In this document: piece after piece, positions 5,689 through 5,754 of the stretch
Layout of the letters: every line of letters begins with the position of its first letter
How positions within the stretch are numbered: position 1 is the first letter of the stretch
Assembly (NCBI GenBank): GCA_035573655.1
Contig: DATMAC010000231.1
Coordinates: 1-5,754 of the forward strand
Direction: 5' to 3'
From: Thermoflexus sp035573655
GTDB taxonomy: Bacteria; Chloroflexota; Anaerolineae; Thermoflexales; Thermoflexaceae
Length of the DNA: 5,754 bases
The notes under the pieces: model-generated
Told to the model about the DNA's origin: nothing
Seen by the model: the letters and a program-made list of their open reading frames with translations, nothing else
Databases searched by the model: none
Position numbers and translations under genes: made by a program

Positions 5689-5754
5689 ATGAACCGGACG
5701 CGCGGATCGGAGCGGGGAACGGTTGCCTTGATCCATTACACCGCTCCTCCGATC
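5689..5754 (+). CDS. Partial 5' end of a probable GT4-type glycosyltransferase
   Basis: From the ATG at 5689 the frame runs open to the window edge for 22 codons. After a short basic lead (MNRTRGSERG) it reads TVALIHYTAPPI. That hydrophobic strand followed by HYTAPPI is typical of the first beta-strand and Gly-rich loop of GT-B fold, family 4-type glycosyltransferases, where IVGGVE or similar usually follows. Such enzymes move a sugar from a nucleotide-sugar donor to a lipid, protein or polysaccharide acceptor at the cytoplasmic membrane face. AGAGG lies 5 nt upstream. The gene starts 109 bp after the DUF2726 stop, beyond a hairpin, so it probably has its own promoter. Only the first 22 residues are visible, so the family call is tentative; the rest of the gene lies outside the window. 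Confidence 0.55.
   Translation, partial: MNRTRGSERGTVALIHYTAPPI

Noticed and set aside
5501..5692. 63-codon open frame on the plus strand spanning the end of the DUF2726 gene and the hairpin
   Set aside because: It reads through a perfect hairpin, overlaps a well-supported gene in another frame and shows no domain.
1900..5747. Shared word ACACCGCTCC at 1928-1937 and 5738-5747
   Set aside because: A 10-base match in high-GC DNA is weak, there is no extended similarity around it, and the second copy is in coding sequence.
5705..5754. Inverted repeat GATCGGAGCGG with CCGCTCCTCCGATC at the right edge
   Set aside because: One arm carries a 3-nt insertion, the arms are 25 nt apart, and both lie inside the probable glycosyltransferase reading frame; likely coincidence.

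Overview
The window is high-GC bacterial DNA with tightly packed genes, most of them preceded by strong GGAGG-type ribosome binding sites. The best clue to the host is a secreted protein with a short VYLPLV motif just after its signal peptide. From memory this motif is common in exported proteins of Chloroflexota (Anaerolineae, Thermoflexus-like lineages). Together with the GC content and the plain EtfBA pair, this suggests a possibly thermophilic Chloroflexota bacterium. That placement is inference; no rRNA or other taxonomic marker is present.

Layout. (1) 61-1874, plus strand: etfB and etfA, the two subunits of an electron transfer flavoprotein, 29 bp apart and each with its family signature. 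(2) 1875-2025: a convergent intergenic gap with two abutting hairpins (1883-1937) and a weaker terminator-like element facing the other way. (3) 2026-4904, minus strand: three closely spaced genes, transcribed right to left as a DoxX-like membrane protein, a secreted clan GH-A glycoside hydrolase-like protein and a LysE-type transporter. Gaps are 30 and 41 bp, so they may form one transcription unit, but no known pathway unites them. (4) 4905-5009: a short divergent intergenic region. (5) 5010-5579, plus strand: a membrane-anchored DUF2726 protein, followed by a 12-bp hairpin. (6) 5689 to the right edge, plus strand: the first 22 codons of a probable family 4-type glycosyltransferase, cut by the window end.

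How the genes work together. EtfB and EtfA form one heterodimer that carries electrons from flavin dehydrogenases to the quinone pool or to another acceptor. No dehydrogenase or ETF:quinone oxidoreductase partner lies in the window, so the redox partner is unknown. The minus-strand cluster combines an extracellular carbohydrate-active protein with two small membrane proteins. The LysE-type gene has locally much lower GC than its neighbours and may have been acquired. I see no CRISPR array, tRNA, rRNA, transposase or phage gene. I find no strong case for a wholly new system; the points most worth a second look are the edge-truncated glycosyltransferase, the stacked hairpins after etfA, the mixed ETF motifs and the unusual gene cluster.
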